Origin: Acanthococcus lagerstroemiae
Taxonomy: Eukaryota; Arthropoda; Insecta; Hemiptera; Eriococcidae
NCBI GenBank assembly: GCA_031841125.1
Contig: CM063106.1
Coordinates: 32,608,001-32,672,000, forward strand
Length of the DNA stretch: 64,000 nucleotides
Direction: 5' to 3'
Part shown: one piece after another, positions 48,318 through 60,016 of the stretch
Layout: every line of letters begins with the position of its first letter
How positions within the stretch are numbered: position 1 is the stretch's first letter
Notes under the pieces: generated by a model
The model's input: only the letters and a program-made list of their open reading frames with translations
Databases searched by the model: none
Told to the model about the DNA's origin: nothing
Translations under genes and position numbers: made by a program

Positions 48318-49975
48318 TTATTTTTTTAACTGTGACAGTATTGGGAAAATGCATCTTTCCAGGATACGGAGTTTGGCTTGCAAGCTGTTTCTACCCTTCA
48401 GAATGGTTTTGTGCGCCCATAAAGCTCTCCAGGAGTTAGTTATTCGAACATCCGGTTCTTTTTTGATTTTATTATCAAAAGACATCATTTGGCCTAAATA
48501 TTTGTATTCTTCCACCCTCTCTATTTTCAGATCGTCCACCCAAATTTCAACTACAGTGTTTTGCCTTGACATTAATTTTGTTTGATACATTCATATACTA
48601 AGGCCTACTTTTTTACATTCTTGATTCAGTTCGTTAACCATTACACTCAATTCCATTATATTTTTACCAATCAAAATTATATCATCCGCGAAACGAAGAT
48701 GATTAAGCCATCTACCGTTAAATTTTAGGCCTCTCCCCTCCCAATCTATTTTCCGAAACATTTTTTCAAGTATGCAATTGAAAATATTCGGTGAAAGAGG
48801 GTCCCCTTGCTTAACCCCTTTCTTAATTTGAAAACAATCCCCTTTTCTATCGAGCTTGACATACGCCACCGACTGTACATATAGATTGTGAAGGATATCT
48901 AAAATGTTTAGCGGAACACCCTGTAAGGCCAATGAGTTCCACACACTCTCGTGGGAGACAGAGTCAAAAGCTTTATTAAAGTGTATGAAGAGGAGACTGA
49001 TTTCCATGTTATATTCTTTTGATTTTTCCAAAATTTGATTAATAGTATGGATATGATCCATAGTTGGAAAATTCTTTCTGAAACCAGCCTGCTCCACTGG
49101 TTGTTGTTCGTCAAGGATGTTCTAAATACGTTCTTTTAGTATTTTCATAAAAATTTTGCCAACATTCGAGGAAAGACTAATAGGCCGATAATTGTTAATG
49201 TCAGATTTGTCTCCTTTTTTGAAAAGTAAAATGATTTCGGATTCATGCGATTGCTTCGGAGTTACTCCTGTTTCTAAAATCAAGTTAAAGATTTTTGTTA
49301 ATGGGGAGGGGGGAGGATTTCAGCAAACATTTTCAGTAAATCATTTTCTATACCATCTGGTCCACCCATTTTCCCTATTTTTACTTTCGTTAATGCATTT
49401 TCCACTTCTTTCACTATGAACTGGCTCACTTCTTCCAAGTTACCTATTTTCGACCGCTGGGTCTCATACTCCCTCGCTACTACTGACTCAGTATAGAGCC
49501 CACTATAGAATTCCTTAGCTGCCTTAATTATCTCTTCTCTATCAAATGTTAACTTACCCTCTTTCGTCATAATTTTCGGAAGCATATGGGTTCCAGTGCT
49601 GAGCGCTTTTCTCACTTTTTTAGTTGATCGGCTAGCCTCTTTGCTTTTTTTATGGTCATATTCCATGACATCATTCCTAATCTGTCTTCTAACCAGTTTG
49701 TTTAATTCGGCTAGTTCAATATTTTCTAGAACTGACCGGTTGCATTTTCCCTTCAGGAAGCTTCTTTTCTTAATTAGCTCTTTCGTAGATGCACTAAGCT
49801 TATCATCAGTTTGGAAATTTTGAACTTTTTTTTTCCTACTTTTTGAACTACATACTTCCTTTACTCTACTCAATACTGCATCATACCATTTCTGTACGTC
49901 TTGGTATTCGGGTGGTAAAAGCCACTGTCACGGCTTTTAGTACAGATCTTAAGAAATCTTCTACTCTCGCCCCTG
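48318..49975 (-). pseudogene. RTE-like retrotransposon, RT region, partly intact
   Basis: Right to left: a linker with KTKKVRKAL-like and EFYSGLYTESVV segments, then KMGGPDGIENDLLKMF (about 49350). A continuous frame at 49097-48591 holds EQAGFRKNFPTMDHIHTINQ, motif A FIHFNKAFDSVSHESVWN, KKGVKQGDPLSPNIFNCILE and LNHLRFADDIILIGKN. It continues in the next frame at 48590-48318 with EYKYLGQMMSFDN and LERCIFPILSQ. FADD is intact, but the first catalytic Asp of motif A is His (FIHF instead of the usual xDF). The 3' part breaks off within the usual 'PVLTYG' region. The best-preserved RTE-like RT here, though inactive. Confidence 0.88.
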
Positions 49976-50142
49976 AATTGTGAGAAAGTTTTTAAAAATT
50001 TGAAAATTGAAGAATCTATATTTCAAAAATTCAATTTTTTGTCCCTGCAAAAGAAAATACCGACAAAATTACTAGCACAAACAAGAAGTTCACGTGATTA
50101 TGAAAATTTGGCTCTGCCAATTATGTCAGTTCATAAATTTTG

Positions 50143-50174
<32 letters not shown>

Positions 50175-52710
50175 TAGGTCTGTACGAGCATTATTATATT
50201 TACTGCCCTTCAAGGGTGAAGGCAAGCAACAGTAGATGCATATGTGTTGAAATGGCGCGATGTATGTATATTTCTGCTCCAGGCTATAATATTCAGGTGA
50301 TCGCACAACCGGTTTACATGTCGCTTGGATGAATGGGTGTGAAATCCAGACACGCGGGCAGTTAGAGGGCTAAGACTAGACTTGCTGAGGATTTTTCAGG
50401 GAACTGATGACGATTTGAGCTTTATAAGACTGCGCGAGGCGTTTCAAGACTCGTTGGCAAGACTCGATACTCGCTTATGACGTTTGAGACTTTTTCGTAC
50501 TTGTAATAGGATTCTTTGAGACTCTTTACAACTTCAGGATCATTCAAGACTAGGCAGAATTACCATTTTCGAAGTAACTCCAATGTCAAATTTCTTGTCT
50601 ACGGGGGCAGTTGCCCCCATTGCCTCCCTTTGTATCCACGCCTACCGCTCATATTTTCAAAACACTCGTGTGGAAGAAAACCGATTTTCTTGCGTGTTAC
50701 GTGAATGCCAAATTAGCATGCAACTATTACACAGACGTGGGTGTTCATTTAATTTTTCTCTCAGATGTGATTAAAGCACACGCTGTAAATTAGATACAGT
50801 ATGACGTACGATGATGTCTACTTTCAGGTTTCGTTACCATGACAGCTAGCATTAATCATCAATCAATATGCAATTCTACAATGAGTTGATTTAAAAAGCG
50901 AGCATATGTGGACGAAAAGCAGAGAGTATTAACTTTGGACAGACATTACTACTGTACGGACACACTCATTTCAGTTTCGCATTAGGGACCAGGTTAATCG
51001 GCGTAAGTCAACTTCTTATCAATTTTCAAGCAGTATTTAAGATTCAATGATGAATCACACAGCAATTGAAGCACGAATTTTGCGAATGTTCGGTTCACCA
51101 CTACCCGGTTTCAATTTAGAATTGACTTATGCGCGATGATATCCGGAGTACCCTGGATTTTTGGACCGACTCTACCGAAATGAGTTACTTCCAGGAACGA
51201 AGATGTTCCAGAATTCCGCAACTATCACACGTTATTTACATTCCAGAAATCAATACACGTTCCTGCTTACCGCTTATGTTATTAAATATTTAGTTACGAA
51301 GCAGCTGGTGGTGATTCATGCATGAACTTGACTGAGAAATCGAGCGAGCAGATACGCCTGTACTCGCCGATATAGTTGTAACGATTTTAAAGCCCGGGAA
51401 AAGCGTCGGATGTGATATGAATTCCTATAATGCGAGGAAATGCTCAGCCCAACATCCTAGGCGATTTTTGTTTCTTTCGACTCAAAATGAAATGTTGGGA
51501 AAGCAACAAGCCTGCAATTCTCGCGACACACCGGCACACAAATCAAACGTGTTCAAAGAGCCAAAATTTTAAACAAACATTATAGGTAAATTGAACAGGT
51601 GGTTAATAAATTTTGGCCTGTTACATCATAATAGCTTACCGCGTAGAAGGTGTCTATATTAACTACGTCTTTGTGGTTTTCGCCAGATATTATACGTAAT
51701 GAAAATTTGTCTAAATTCTAAAAATTTGCGTCTAAACTGTTTCGTATACATTAAATAAAAAAATAATAAAATAATAAGCAGCGAGCGAGCGTAGCGAAAA
51801 AAATACGCAGCGCATCTAAGGATAAAAAAAAAATACTAAAATGAAACGATTATACGAGAAAACTACAACCAAACTACTGACTAAAGCCATTCAGAAAAGT
51901 CGAGCCGGACGGTGGGTGATCGACCGTCGAAGGTGCTGCCATCACTGCTGCAGCTGGCGAAGCACTTCGCTCCGCAAATGCCAAGTGCCGACCCGCTCTT
52001 TTATCCTTTCTTCCAATTTCTGCTGGAAATTTTCAATTCATTTTCATGCTCTTCCTTTATTGCCCTATTGCTTTAAGTTTTCCTCAAAATGATGATTCAT
52101 ACTCCGTTTTTCCCTTTTTTAACATTCTTTTCGTAATGCCACGTCATATTTTACCCTTTAACGGTATCGACTCGGCTCATATTTCTATCCTCCCTCTTTC
52201 CTCCAAATTACGTCACTAAACGAAAAGGTCAACTTGTTGCTCACTCGCTCAGACTTCCGATGATCTTATTTTCGGTATATGAAAACTATCGTTATCCTCG
52301 CTACGCTTAATTTTATTGCTCGCGTTGTCTGCTTCGAGGAATAATCAATATTCTTCAGGTGAGAATGGAGATTGACAATATTTTTCAGTGGTTTCCCGTT
52401 TACTGTGGAGGTACGATTTAGGTGCCGGTTGCATTCAGCCGTTGTGTCGCTGCGTGTCGAGTATCTGTCTGTGTTCGGGAGGAAACGCAATACCAGCTGC
52501 CACAGTTCCGTCAAAGCTGGGTAGGCAAAGGGCACTTACCCCCTTTATCACTTGTGAAGTTGTGGGAACCGTGCTATTATTTTAGCTCTCTAATTTCTAC
52601 AAAGGAAACAGTACGAATGAGAGCTCAATTATAACACAAAATGGTATGCGACAGGGCGAATACGCTGAAATCCCGTTTTCCTTCGAACAGGCAATTAATT
52701 GACAAATGTC
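49976..52710. other. No gene recognised
   Basis: AT-rich sequence with a 33-base A homopolymer (50140-50174) and a degenerate repeat of AAGACTC/GAGACT words at 50380-50560. Frames near 51841-52092 and 52388-52634 lack domains. Confidence 0.35.
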
Positions 52711-52870
52711 TTAGATGAGAGACTCAAAAAGGGGCAGGATACTTATGTGGCCTCCGTTGATATTGAAAAAACTTTTGACAATGTTAAATGGGATAAAATG
52801 TTTGATATTATAAAACAGATAGGAATAAAATTTAAAGAAAGACAGTAAGTTATTTTAAACTTAGTATATA
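52711..52870 (+). pseudogene. RT fragment of the second non-LTR family
   Basis: Encodes DERLKKGQDTYVASVDIEKT, FDNVKWDKMFDIIKQIG and IKFKERQ, almost identical to the motif A region of the interrupted element at 35660-35800. Short and bounded on both sides by unrelated sequence. Confidence 0.8.
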
Positions 52871-52904
52871 TTTATCATACAGGGAGCGGATTTTAATGAA
52901 ATCG

Positions 52905-53565
52905 CATATTTGTCTGTATCGAGTTAGAAACGGTATATTCAAGATACTTTTACGTTTCAAACCTTTCGGAGAAAAATGAGCCCATTTGTTTTCACATATT
53001 TTGTATACATTTTACCTATAAAAGTATATTTTTGCATATTTTGGTCATTTTTGGCCCATATTTAACCATTTCAGCGCATATTTTCTTAGTTGCTTTATTT
53101 TTAGCGCATATTTCCTTAATTTTCAATATTTCTTTACTGAAAAGTCAAAAAAAGTACACATTTCCTAGACTCTTCCCTAGAGCACTGGAAAAAAATTACG
53201 TTTTTTTACTGTAGCGCTCCAAGTGCAGATTCATGCTATCAATTTTGCAAAATTCAATTCGTAAAGCCCGCCTTCATTCCGGATTACATCTGCCTCGACC
53301 AAAATTTTATTACTAGCTAAATCTCTTTTCTTTTTATACAATAATTTCATAATTTTTCTAATAAATAAAAGATTTTCTTCAACTGGTTTTATTCTTTTTT
53401 TTTTAACGTTACAATGAGATACAGCTCTTCACGCTCTTTAAAATGAAACCCATATCGTTAGCGCATATTTTTACGTTTTTCGCGTATATTTTGGATTTTT
53501 TTTTTTAATGCATATATATACGCATATTTCACCTGTTTTAGCACATAAAAATTCGCACTCTGTAT
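52905..53565. mobile_element. GCATATTT-rich element, 'ATATGC' family
   Basis: Dense GCATATTT words in both halves and an end near ATAAAAATTCGCACTCTG. Resembles the complete 632-bp copy at 17121-17752 in composition and layout. Exact ends and TSD not established. Confidence 0.5.
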
Positions 53566-53730
53566 TATCAAACTGTAGAACAACACAAATAAAAGGCTGA
53601 TATTAATAAATTACTATTCCAAAGTTTTCAGTTTTTGAAAACCATATTCAGCATTTTTTATATTCTAATTATCCAATTGAATTTTTAAGAACCCTAACAC
53701 ATCTTTGTCTGAACAACACAAACATGAAGC
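53566..53730 (+). repeat. Dispersed repeat C, copy 2
   Basis: Direct match to 38930-39100 (TCAAACTGTA, AATAAAAGGCTGATATTAAT, ATTATCCAATTGAATTTTTA). Confidence 0.65.
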
Positions 53731-53740
53731 GATAAACTCA

Positions 53741-55895
53741 GAGGCGAAACTGGACTTTCAATTTGGGGGGGGGGGGTGACGAAGGAAAATTTGCCGACAA
53801 ATATTTTCTTTTAACTAAATTTTGCCGACAAAATTTTCTAATAGAACATTTGCTAGCGGATTCAGCTTGTGACATTGGAAGATAAGTCTTTTGCTTTCAA
53901 AACTTTTAGATTTTATTAAAATGAACAACTTTCTCAAATTTCAGGCTCTAGGTCAAACAGAGAATCTAGTAACAACAGATTTCGGGATGCTCAAAGCTGT
54001 GGTGCGCTGTAGTCGTTCACAAATGATTGATGAGTGAGTGAGTGAATCACTGACTCATTGAGTGACTGAAGAAGTGAGGAAGTGAATGAATAACTGAATT
54101 ACTGAATATGAATGGGTGAATAAATGAATAAATGAACAACGAATTACTGAATGAATGAATGAATGAACGAACAAACGAACGAACGAACAAACCAACAAAC
54201 AAACAAACAAATGAATGAATGAATGAATGAATGAATGAATGAATCACTATATCACTGTGTGAGTGACTGAGTAACTGAGTGAATAACTCAGTGAGTAAGC
54301 CAGTGATTAAGTGAGTGGGTGAGTCACTGAGTAAGTGATTGAGTAACTGTGTGAATAACTGAATTAGTAAGCGAGTGACTGAGTGAATCACTAAATAAGT
54401 AAGCGAATGAGTGAGTGAGTGAGTGAGTGAGTGGGAGAATCACGGACTCATTGGGTCAGTGACAGAGTGAGGAAGTGAATGAATAACTGAATTAGATTAG
54501 AGTATGAATGAATGATTGAGTCATAGTGAGTGAATAACTGAATCACTGAGGCAGTGACTGAGTAACTGGGTGAATAACTCAATGAGTAAGCGAGGGACTG
54601 AGTGAGGGAGTGAATTACTGAGTCACTGAGTAAGTGATTGAGTAACTGTGTGAATAACTGAATAAGTAAGCGAGTGACTGAGTGGTGAAGTGAGTTGACT
54701 TACTGAGTGAGTGATGGAGTGAGGAAGTGAATGAATAACTAAATTAGAGAAACTGAATTACTGAGTAAGTGATTGAGTAACTGAGTGAATCACGAAATAA
54801 GTAAGCAAATGACTGAGTGATGTAAATTACTGACTCATTGAGCGATGAGTGACAAAGGGAGGAAGTGAATGAATAACTGAATTAGAGAATGAATGAATGG
54901 CTGAGTGAGGAATTCCTGACTTACTGAGTGAGTGATGGAGTGAGAATGTAAATGAATAACTACATTACAGAATGAGTAAATAATTAAGTAAGTGAGTGAA
55001 TCACTGAGTCACTGAGTAAGTGATTGAGTAACTGTGTGGGATAACTGGATAAGTAAGCAAGTAACTGAGTGAATCACTGAGTCATTGAGTAAGTGATTGA
55101 GTAACTGTGTGAATAACTGAATAAGTAAGCAAGTGACTGAGTGAATCATTAATAAGTAAGTGAATGAATGAGTGAGTGAGTGAATCACTGACTCAGTGAA
55201 TGAATAACTGAATTAGAGAATGAATGAATGACTGAGTAAGTGAGTGAATCACTAAATAAGTAAGCAAGTGACTGAGTGAATTTCTGACTTAGAAGTCACT
55301 ATATAATATGCAATTTTCCAGTTTCACCTAACGGATTCACAAGAGGAAAAAATGGACGCGTTTCATTTACAGGCATTATGAAAACGAAAGCGTTTATCAG
55401 AAAAATTATTAGGACAAAATTTATAGTACATAAGATTTTCCTTCCATTGAGACCATTTTCATTTCAATCTGATGAATTTTTCTAAAATATGTAGGGTTTC
55501 AATAGTTCATTTTTTCACGTGCCTAAAAGCGACTGTCTCGTGCGGGCAGTCCGAATAGTCACTGAAAATTGAAATTCTGCTAACGACTTTCAGATTTTCG
55601 AAATGTCCTCCACATTTTATAGCTTTGTTTCAACCTTTTAGAAGACTTTCGATACTCAGCTTGAAACCTTCGGCTTTTAACTGACTAGTCTCTAACAGGA
55701 GTCCAGAGTACTCCATTTTCAGAAACAAAATTTGACTATCAGTTTGGAAAGGTGGAGAAGAAAAATTTGCCGACAAATATTTTTCGAAAACTAAAAATTC
55801 GCCGACAAAATGTTTAAAAAATTAAAAACTTGCCAATTTTTCAATCGAAATCTTTTTAATTGAAAAAGAAAATAAATAAGCAAACAAACATGCAT
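53741..55895. mobile_element. Inverted copy of the TAGAGGCGAAACT family, split by satellite
   Basis: The left end AGAGGCGAAACTGGACTTTC matches the inverted right end of 39517-42689. Interior 53870-53990 is the reverse complement of 39935-40060, and 55590-55890 that of 39890-39600. The two pieces are separated by the satellite at 54020-55290. The right terminus is missing or decayed. Confidence 0.65.
54020..55290. repeat. GAGT/GAAT satellite array, ~1.27 kb
   Basis: Tetranucleotide-based DNA (GAGT, GAAT, AACT, TAAG units) with a higher-order phrase GAGTCACTGAGTAAGTGATTG, AGTAACTGTGTGAATAACTG, repeated with variations. Pure (GAAT)n and (GAAC/AAAC)n runs occur at about 54150-54240. The frames here (such as minus 54047-54391) encode only repeat-derived His/Ser/Phe-rich peptides. 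Confidence 0.9.
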
Positions 55896-55949
55896 AAAGT
55901 TTCTCACTAGTTAGTCTCCGTCCGGACATCCGAATGGGAGACTTTTTTT

Positions 55950-56995
55950 ATGTCCGGTATTATTATTTACTTTGTGAGTGGCCGAAAAACAGCTGGATTA
56001 ACAATAAACCCTGATAAATCAAAAATCATAACAACCTCAACGAACCCAACAAAAATCAAGGTAGGAAACAAAAATCTTGATGTACTCCCAGAAATAGTAT
56101 ACTTGGGCCAACTAATTTCATTGGAAAATAAAACCGAAAATGAGATTAAACGTAGGATTCACTGGAAGATTCCGAATTGAGTCCCAAAACTGTGTTTTTT
56201 GCCGCATTGAGTCCCGAGTGTTAGCGCGCTCCGTATTCGGTTCCTTCGTACATTACATTAGGCAACATATTACGCTGTAAACAGGTTACACTAAAGTTTA
56301 GAGGAACGAGTCATTCCAATTTCTCCCTTTCTCTCCCCTCCCCCCTTAAAAAGTGAAGTCACTTACTACTGCGTGCGGTATTAACTTCCTTCAACAGCCA
56401 CATGCTGATTTTAATTTTTAATTAGCCTACACGTAGGCTGGGACTCAATCCGGTGACGCCCATCACACTGGCTTGGAAGCAGTTTCGGACGCTCAAACAC
56501 ATCTTCAAAGGAAAATTCAAAAACAGGCAAAAAGGCGAAATCTTCAATATGTGCATAACACCGGTTTTGACGTATGGCTCCCCCACTTGGTCCCCTACTT
56601 TCGGACAAATGAAGAAAATTGAGACAACACAGAACTCCAGGATGAGGTCGATTCTAGGCTTAAAAATCAAAAACCAAGTCAGTATAAAAACATTTGGAAA
56701 AAATTACCCAATATCAAAAACTGTGCACAATTAATCCGAAATTTAAAATGGGGGTAGGCGGGACATATAGCCAGACTACCTCAAGATAGAATAACCTATC
56801 AAGCTACCTTTTAGTATTTGAACCAATTCCAAAGAAAAAAGGACAAACGAAAATTAGGCGGAGGGACGAAATGGATCGGTTTCCAAGAAACAAGCTTCTC
56901 CGTGGAGTGGCACAAGATCGTAAAGAATGGAAGGGGGTAAGGTGTACCTTTGCCTACTACGGGTCGAGAGTATACTCAGAATAGTATAAGTGCTC
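55950..56995 (+). pseudogene. RTE-like RT C-terminal half with MITE insert
   Basis: Encodes AGLTINPDKSKI and LPEIVYLGQLISLENKTENE up to KRRI at 56160. After the insert it resumes with LAWKQFRTLKHIFKGKFKNR, MCITPVLTYGSPTWSPTFGQ and SRMRSILGLKIKNQV (56465-56690), then the frameshifted tail GHIARLPQDR, RRRDEMDRFPRNKLLRGVA and QDRKEWK (56755-56935). No catalytic core. Confidence 0.8.
56166..56460. mobile_element. MITE inserted in the RTE C-terminus
   Basis: Interrupts the reading frame exactly between KRRI and LAWK. Inverted ends are TTCCGAATTGAGTCCCA and, from the right, CACCGGATTGAGTCCCA. ATTCACTGG before and ATCACACTGG after look like a degenerate target duplication of about 9 bases. Confidence 0.6.
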
Positions 56996-57018
56996 TTCGA
57001 AGGTGCGACCTTGGAAGC

Positions 57019-57174
57019 CAATGGCGCAGCGAGGGGTTTCCCAAAGGGGTGGCACAATAAGGTGTTCGAGGGAGAATACGTCGAAAATTGTGGTATTTTT
57101 TAAAAATCGCCGATATTAAAGGACTATGTAAAAATATTGGGGGTGCCCCCGTGCCCCCCGACGCTACGCCACTG
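57019..57174. mobile_element. Small hAT-like MITE
   Basis: Ends CAATGGCGCAGCGAGGGG and, inverted, CAGTGGCGTAGCGTCGGGG; 156 bp. Flanks TTGGAAGC and ACTGTATT do not match, so the duplication is lost or the ends differ slightly. Confidence 0.55.
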
Positions 57175-58320
57175 ACTGTATTGCTCTCAATAAATGTTTG
57201 ATAAATTATTGTAAATTGCCATCATAATTGTTGTGGTGGAGACGCATCTCCATGGGAAAATACTGTGGTATTTTCCTCTTGCTTTCATCAGGGTTTATCT
57301 GTCGGAGTTTTCCCCCTCCTGTATGCCTCTAGTTTTTATGCCCTCTCACCACGCCAAGGTAGCGTACACATAGGGGGAATAAATAATGCATATTTCGATT
57401 TTAAATGCATATTTTGCAATTTTAAACGCATAATTTTACTTGCCCTACTCATAAGTGTACTACGTCAAATAACCAAAAACCCATTCGGAACACTGCTGTC
57501 CAGTACATCGAAACAATTTATATTTTTTTGACTATTCCAAAAGGTACTTAGTCCATAGCTTCTGTTTTTATTTATTACCATGTAACCACGATTACGTTTT
57601 ATGCTGTAATTATTATTCATAAGATTGTATTCGATACTATACGATACTTCTCTCAGTTGAAATTCTTTTGCAATCATAATATTGTAATTTTCAATTACGA
57701 AAAATTGTTGAAGAGTAGTACTCTTTATTGTAGTAACATTCAAACCAAATTTTAGTTATGAAAAATATTGAAAAAATCAACGTGACTGCTACTGCTATAT
57801 TCAAAAGGTTCTTAATGCAAGATTTCATCATCAAAACTTGGGGGGGGGGCGAAATTACAATTACTATTCCAGAAGGTGCTTAGTGCAGTTTTTCTTAACA
57901 TAATGCATTTTAAAGAAACGAGACTTAGTAATAGTGTAGAGAAACTATTCCACTACACATAAGATACATCATTCATCGTCATTATTAAATTACTCTGGGT
58001 TCAAGAACTTTTTTTTTTTCAATTTCCCCAAAAAATAATTTTTGGACTAAGCACTCTTTGGAATTGAGGTTTTTATATTATGTATAGTAGAACGTCAATT
58101 ATCTGCTACACAATTTAGGTATAGCTCTCAGAAAAAGACGTTCTAATTTTGTTCAAATAAGATTTTCAGATCATTTTTTTCTAAATAGGTACGGTAGTAC
58201 TTTTTTTTTTCGTTATCCGTGTAATCTTCCGTCCCAATTAGTGCGGGTGAACGACATTCTACTGAGGTTGAAATTATTCGAATTTCCAACAGAATAATAC
58301 AAGGTGTTCTTCGCAAGCAG
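57175..58320. other. No gene recognised
   Basis: AT-rich. GCATATTT words at 57385-57435 and a recurring ACTATTCCA-AAGGTACTTAGT motif at about 57530, 57795 and 57865 suggest decayed repeats. Confidence 0.35.
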
Positions 58321-58324
58321 CAGC

Positions 58325-58456
58325 ACTGGTTGAATTTCGAGAAAGTAGGTATTGTCAGAGGCAACACTGCACGTACAGTTTCAACCACTGACTGGTTGGA
58401 TTTTGAGAAAGTAGGTATCGTCAGAGGCAACACTGCGCGTACAGTTTCAACCAGTT
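58325..58456. repeat. Two-copy 66-bp tandem repeat
   Basis: ACTGGTTGAATTTCGAGAAAGTAGG through GTACAGTTTCAACC at 58325 is repeated from 58391 with few changes. Each unit starts GGTTGAA-like and ends TTCAACC, so a unit can fold on itself. It lies about 350 bases upstream of the sulfotransferase start. Confidence 0.8.
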
Positions 58457-58809
58457 ATAACTTGTCAACTTCATCTTCTCACCTATGGCGGTATTAACAA
58501 ATGAGCCCGCGTACGTCGTGTACTGACACACTTTTCCAGATCCGAGTGGTCCACTTTACACAAGCTGAACCGTAATGGATCGTTTGTTATTAATGGAGAC
58601 GCGACTTCGACGTCGTTTACAGTTATTGAAAATATGTTCGAGCCAAATTTCATTGATAATAATAATCTTTGAATGTTCATGGTGGTTGTGCCTCGTTCTT
58701 TAATTCGTTCGATTTTTGCTTTCCTCGTACTCTTAGAAATGCGCTTCAAATATTCGGTGTACAATAAAATCAAGTGCAATTCATCTATAATTTCGGATAT
58801 CAAATATCT

Positions 58810-59823
58810 ATGTGGCCGTTGTTTCACCGTCACAAAGTACTGTGCAGACTGATGATCATTCGTACCCTGGTGATTCTAGCAAGTATGACCGCTATTTTTC
58901 ATGTAAGTGTGTACATTTTAGAAACACGACAACGCGGTGTAAGTGAAATATACATCGAGAATGAAGGACAAGTTACTCAAAATCTACTTCTGGACACGTT
59001 AGTTTTCATACAGCGCAAGGAGCACATGAATGAAATGTGCCAGACCTATGCCAGCTTACACCGAAACGTATTCGATAATACGAAAGATCTAGACCACATT
59101 TTGGTCGATGAAAAACACAAACTGTTGTATTGCTATGTTCCTAAAGTCGCCTGCACGAACTGGAAGAGAGTCTTCATGGTGCTGTTAGGCAGCTCTGAAA
59201 ATGAAAACGCGTCTTCGATTCCGGCCGAAGTGGTTCATAACAAGTCCGCGTTTCCGAAATTGAGCGATTACTCGGTTGATGAAGCGAAATATTTCGTGAC
59301 CAACTTCACGAAGTATCTATTCGTGAGGCACCCGTTCGAGAGACTACTTTCTGCGTTCAGAAATAAACTAGAAGAACCATCGCGCGGATCGAAATATTTT
59401 CAAACAAGAATAGGTCGAGATATCATCAAGCATTATCGAGTAAATGCTACGAACCATTCGCTGGAATATGGGAACGATGTGACTTTCGAAGAATTCGCAA
59501 TGTATTTGATAGATCATTACGTCCCAGCTTTCAATGAACATTGGAAACCCATCAGCGAGCTGTGTTATCCTTGTTTAATCAAATACGATTTTATAGGTAA
59601 ATATGAGACTTTACAATCGGACGCGGAGTTTTTGTTGAAAGCAATTAATAAAAGTGAGATCAAGTTCCCAAAGGTGAGAGTTTCTAACACCACTGCGCAA
59701 ATTGTAAAATATTACAACGCCTTACCCCCGCCAATAATTGCACGTTTGTACAACATTTTCATTCTAGATTTCAAGTTATTTAGTTATAATACCGAAAATA
59801 TACTCGGATTTGAAATTGGTTAA
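58810..59823 (+). CDS. Carbohydrate sulfotransferase (CHST8-14/HNK-1ST family)
   Basis: Transfers sulfate from PAPS to a sugar hydroxyl on glycosaminoglycan or related glycans in the Golgi; the acceptor cannot be read from sequence. The 337-residue type II membrane protein has a short basic cytosolic tail, one signal anchor (about residues 14-36) and a luminal sulfotransferase family 2 domain. Seen directly are the 5'-phosphosulfate-binding segment CYVPKVACTNWKRVF (108-122), the 3'-phosphate-binding segment FVRHPFERLLSAFRNK (171-186), and the family motif NEHWKP with the following CYPC (242-255). Seven N-glycosylation sequons occur (N133, N144, N165, N212, N215, N280, N293). Length is normal for the family. 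The first ATG in frame is at 58810; a second Met at residue 15 is an alternative start. Single exon, no stops. AATAAA at 60011-60016 is a plausible polyadenylation signal. Convergent with the S28 protease gene. Confidence 0.93.
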   Translation: MWPLFHRHKVLCRLMIIRTLVILASMTAIFHVSVYILETRQRGVSEIYIENEGQVTQNLLLDTLVFIQRKEHMNEMCQTYASLHRNVFDNTKDLDHILVDEKHKLLYCYVPKVACTNWKRVFMVLLGSSENENASSIPAEVVHNKSAFPKLSDYSVDEAKYFVTNFTKYLFVRHPFERLLSAFRNKLEEPSRGSKYFQTRIGRDIIKHYRVNATNHSLEYGNDVTFEEFAMYLIDHYVPAFNEHWKPISELCYPCLIKYDFIGKYETLQSDAEFLLKAINKSEIKFPKVRVSNTTAQIVKYYNALPPPIIARLYNIFILDFKLFSYNTENILGFEIG

Positions 59824-60010
59824 CTTTAAGCTGTAATTCTAAGCATTCAGCTGAGATTTGAGATGAAGAAAAATACGTCTACCTTCATATACCAAAAACG
59901 AGTATTGTATATATAGTCAAAGATGCTGAGAAACACAGAATCAGCTATATTGTATAAAATCTCAGACGAAACTACAAAATTTTGAGGATGTTTTTAAACA
60001 AATTAATCAA

Positions 60011-60016
60011 AATAAA
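60011..60016 (+). promoter_or_regulatory. Candidate polyadenylation signal for the sulfotransferase
   Basis: Canonical AATAAA about 190 bases after the stop codon. Position is plausible but cleavage is not shown. Confidence 0.4.

Noticed and set aside
54047..54391. 114-codon minus-strand frame with His-Ser-Phe repeats
   Set aside because: Direct translation of the tetranucleotide satellite.
57019..57174. 8-bp target duplication for the small MITE
   Set aside because: Flanking octamers TTGGAAGC and ACTGTATT do not match, so I call only the inverted ends.
58774..58809. Upstream GTG start for the sulfotransferase
   Set aside because: Eukaryotic initiation should use ATG; the first in-frame ATG is at 58810, directly before the basic tail and signal anchor.
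58483..58833. 116-codon minus-strand frame upstream of the sulfotransferase
   Set aside because: Overlaps the sulfotransferase start antisense and has no domain.
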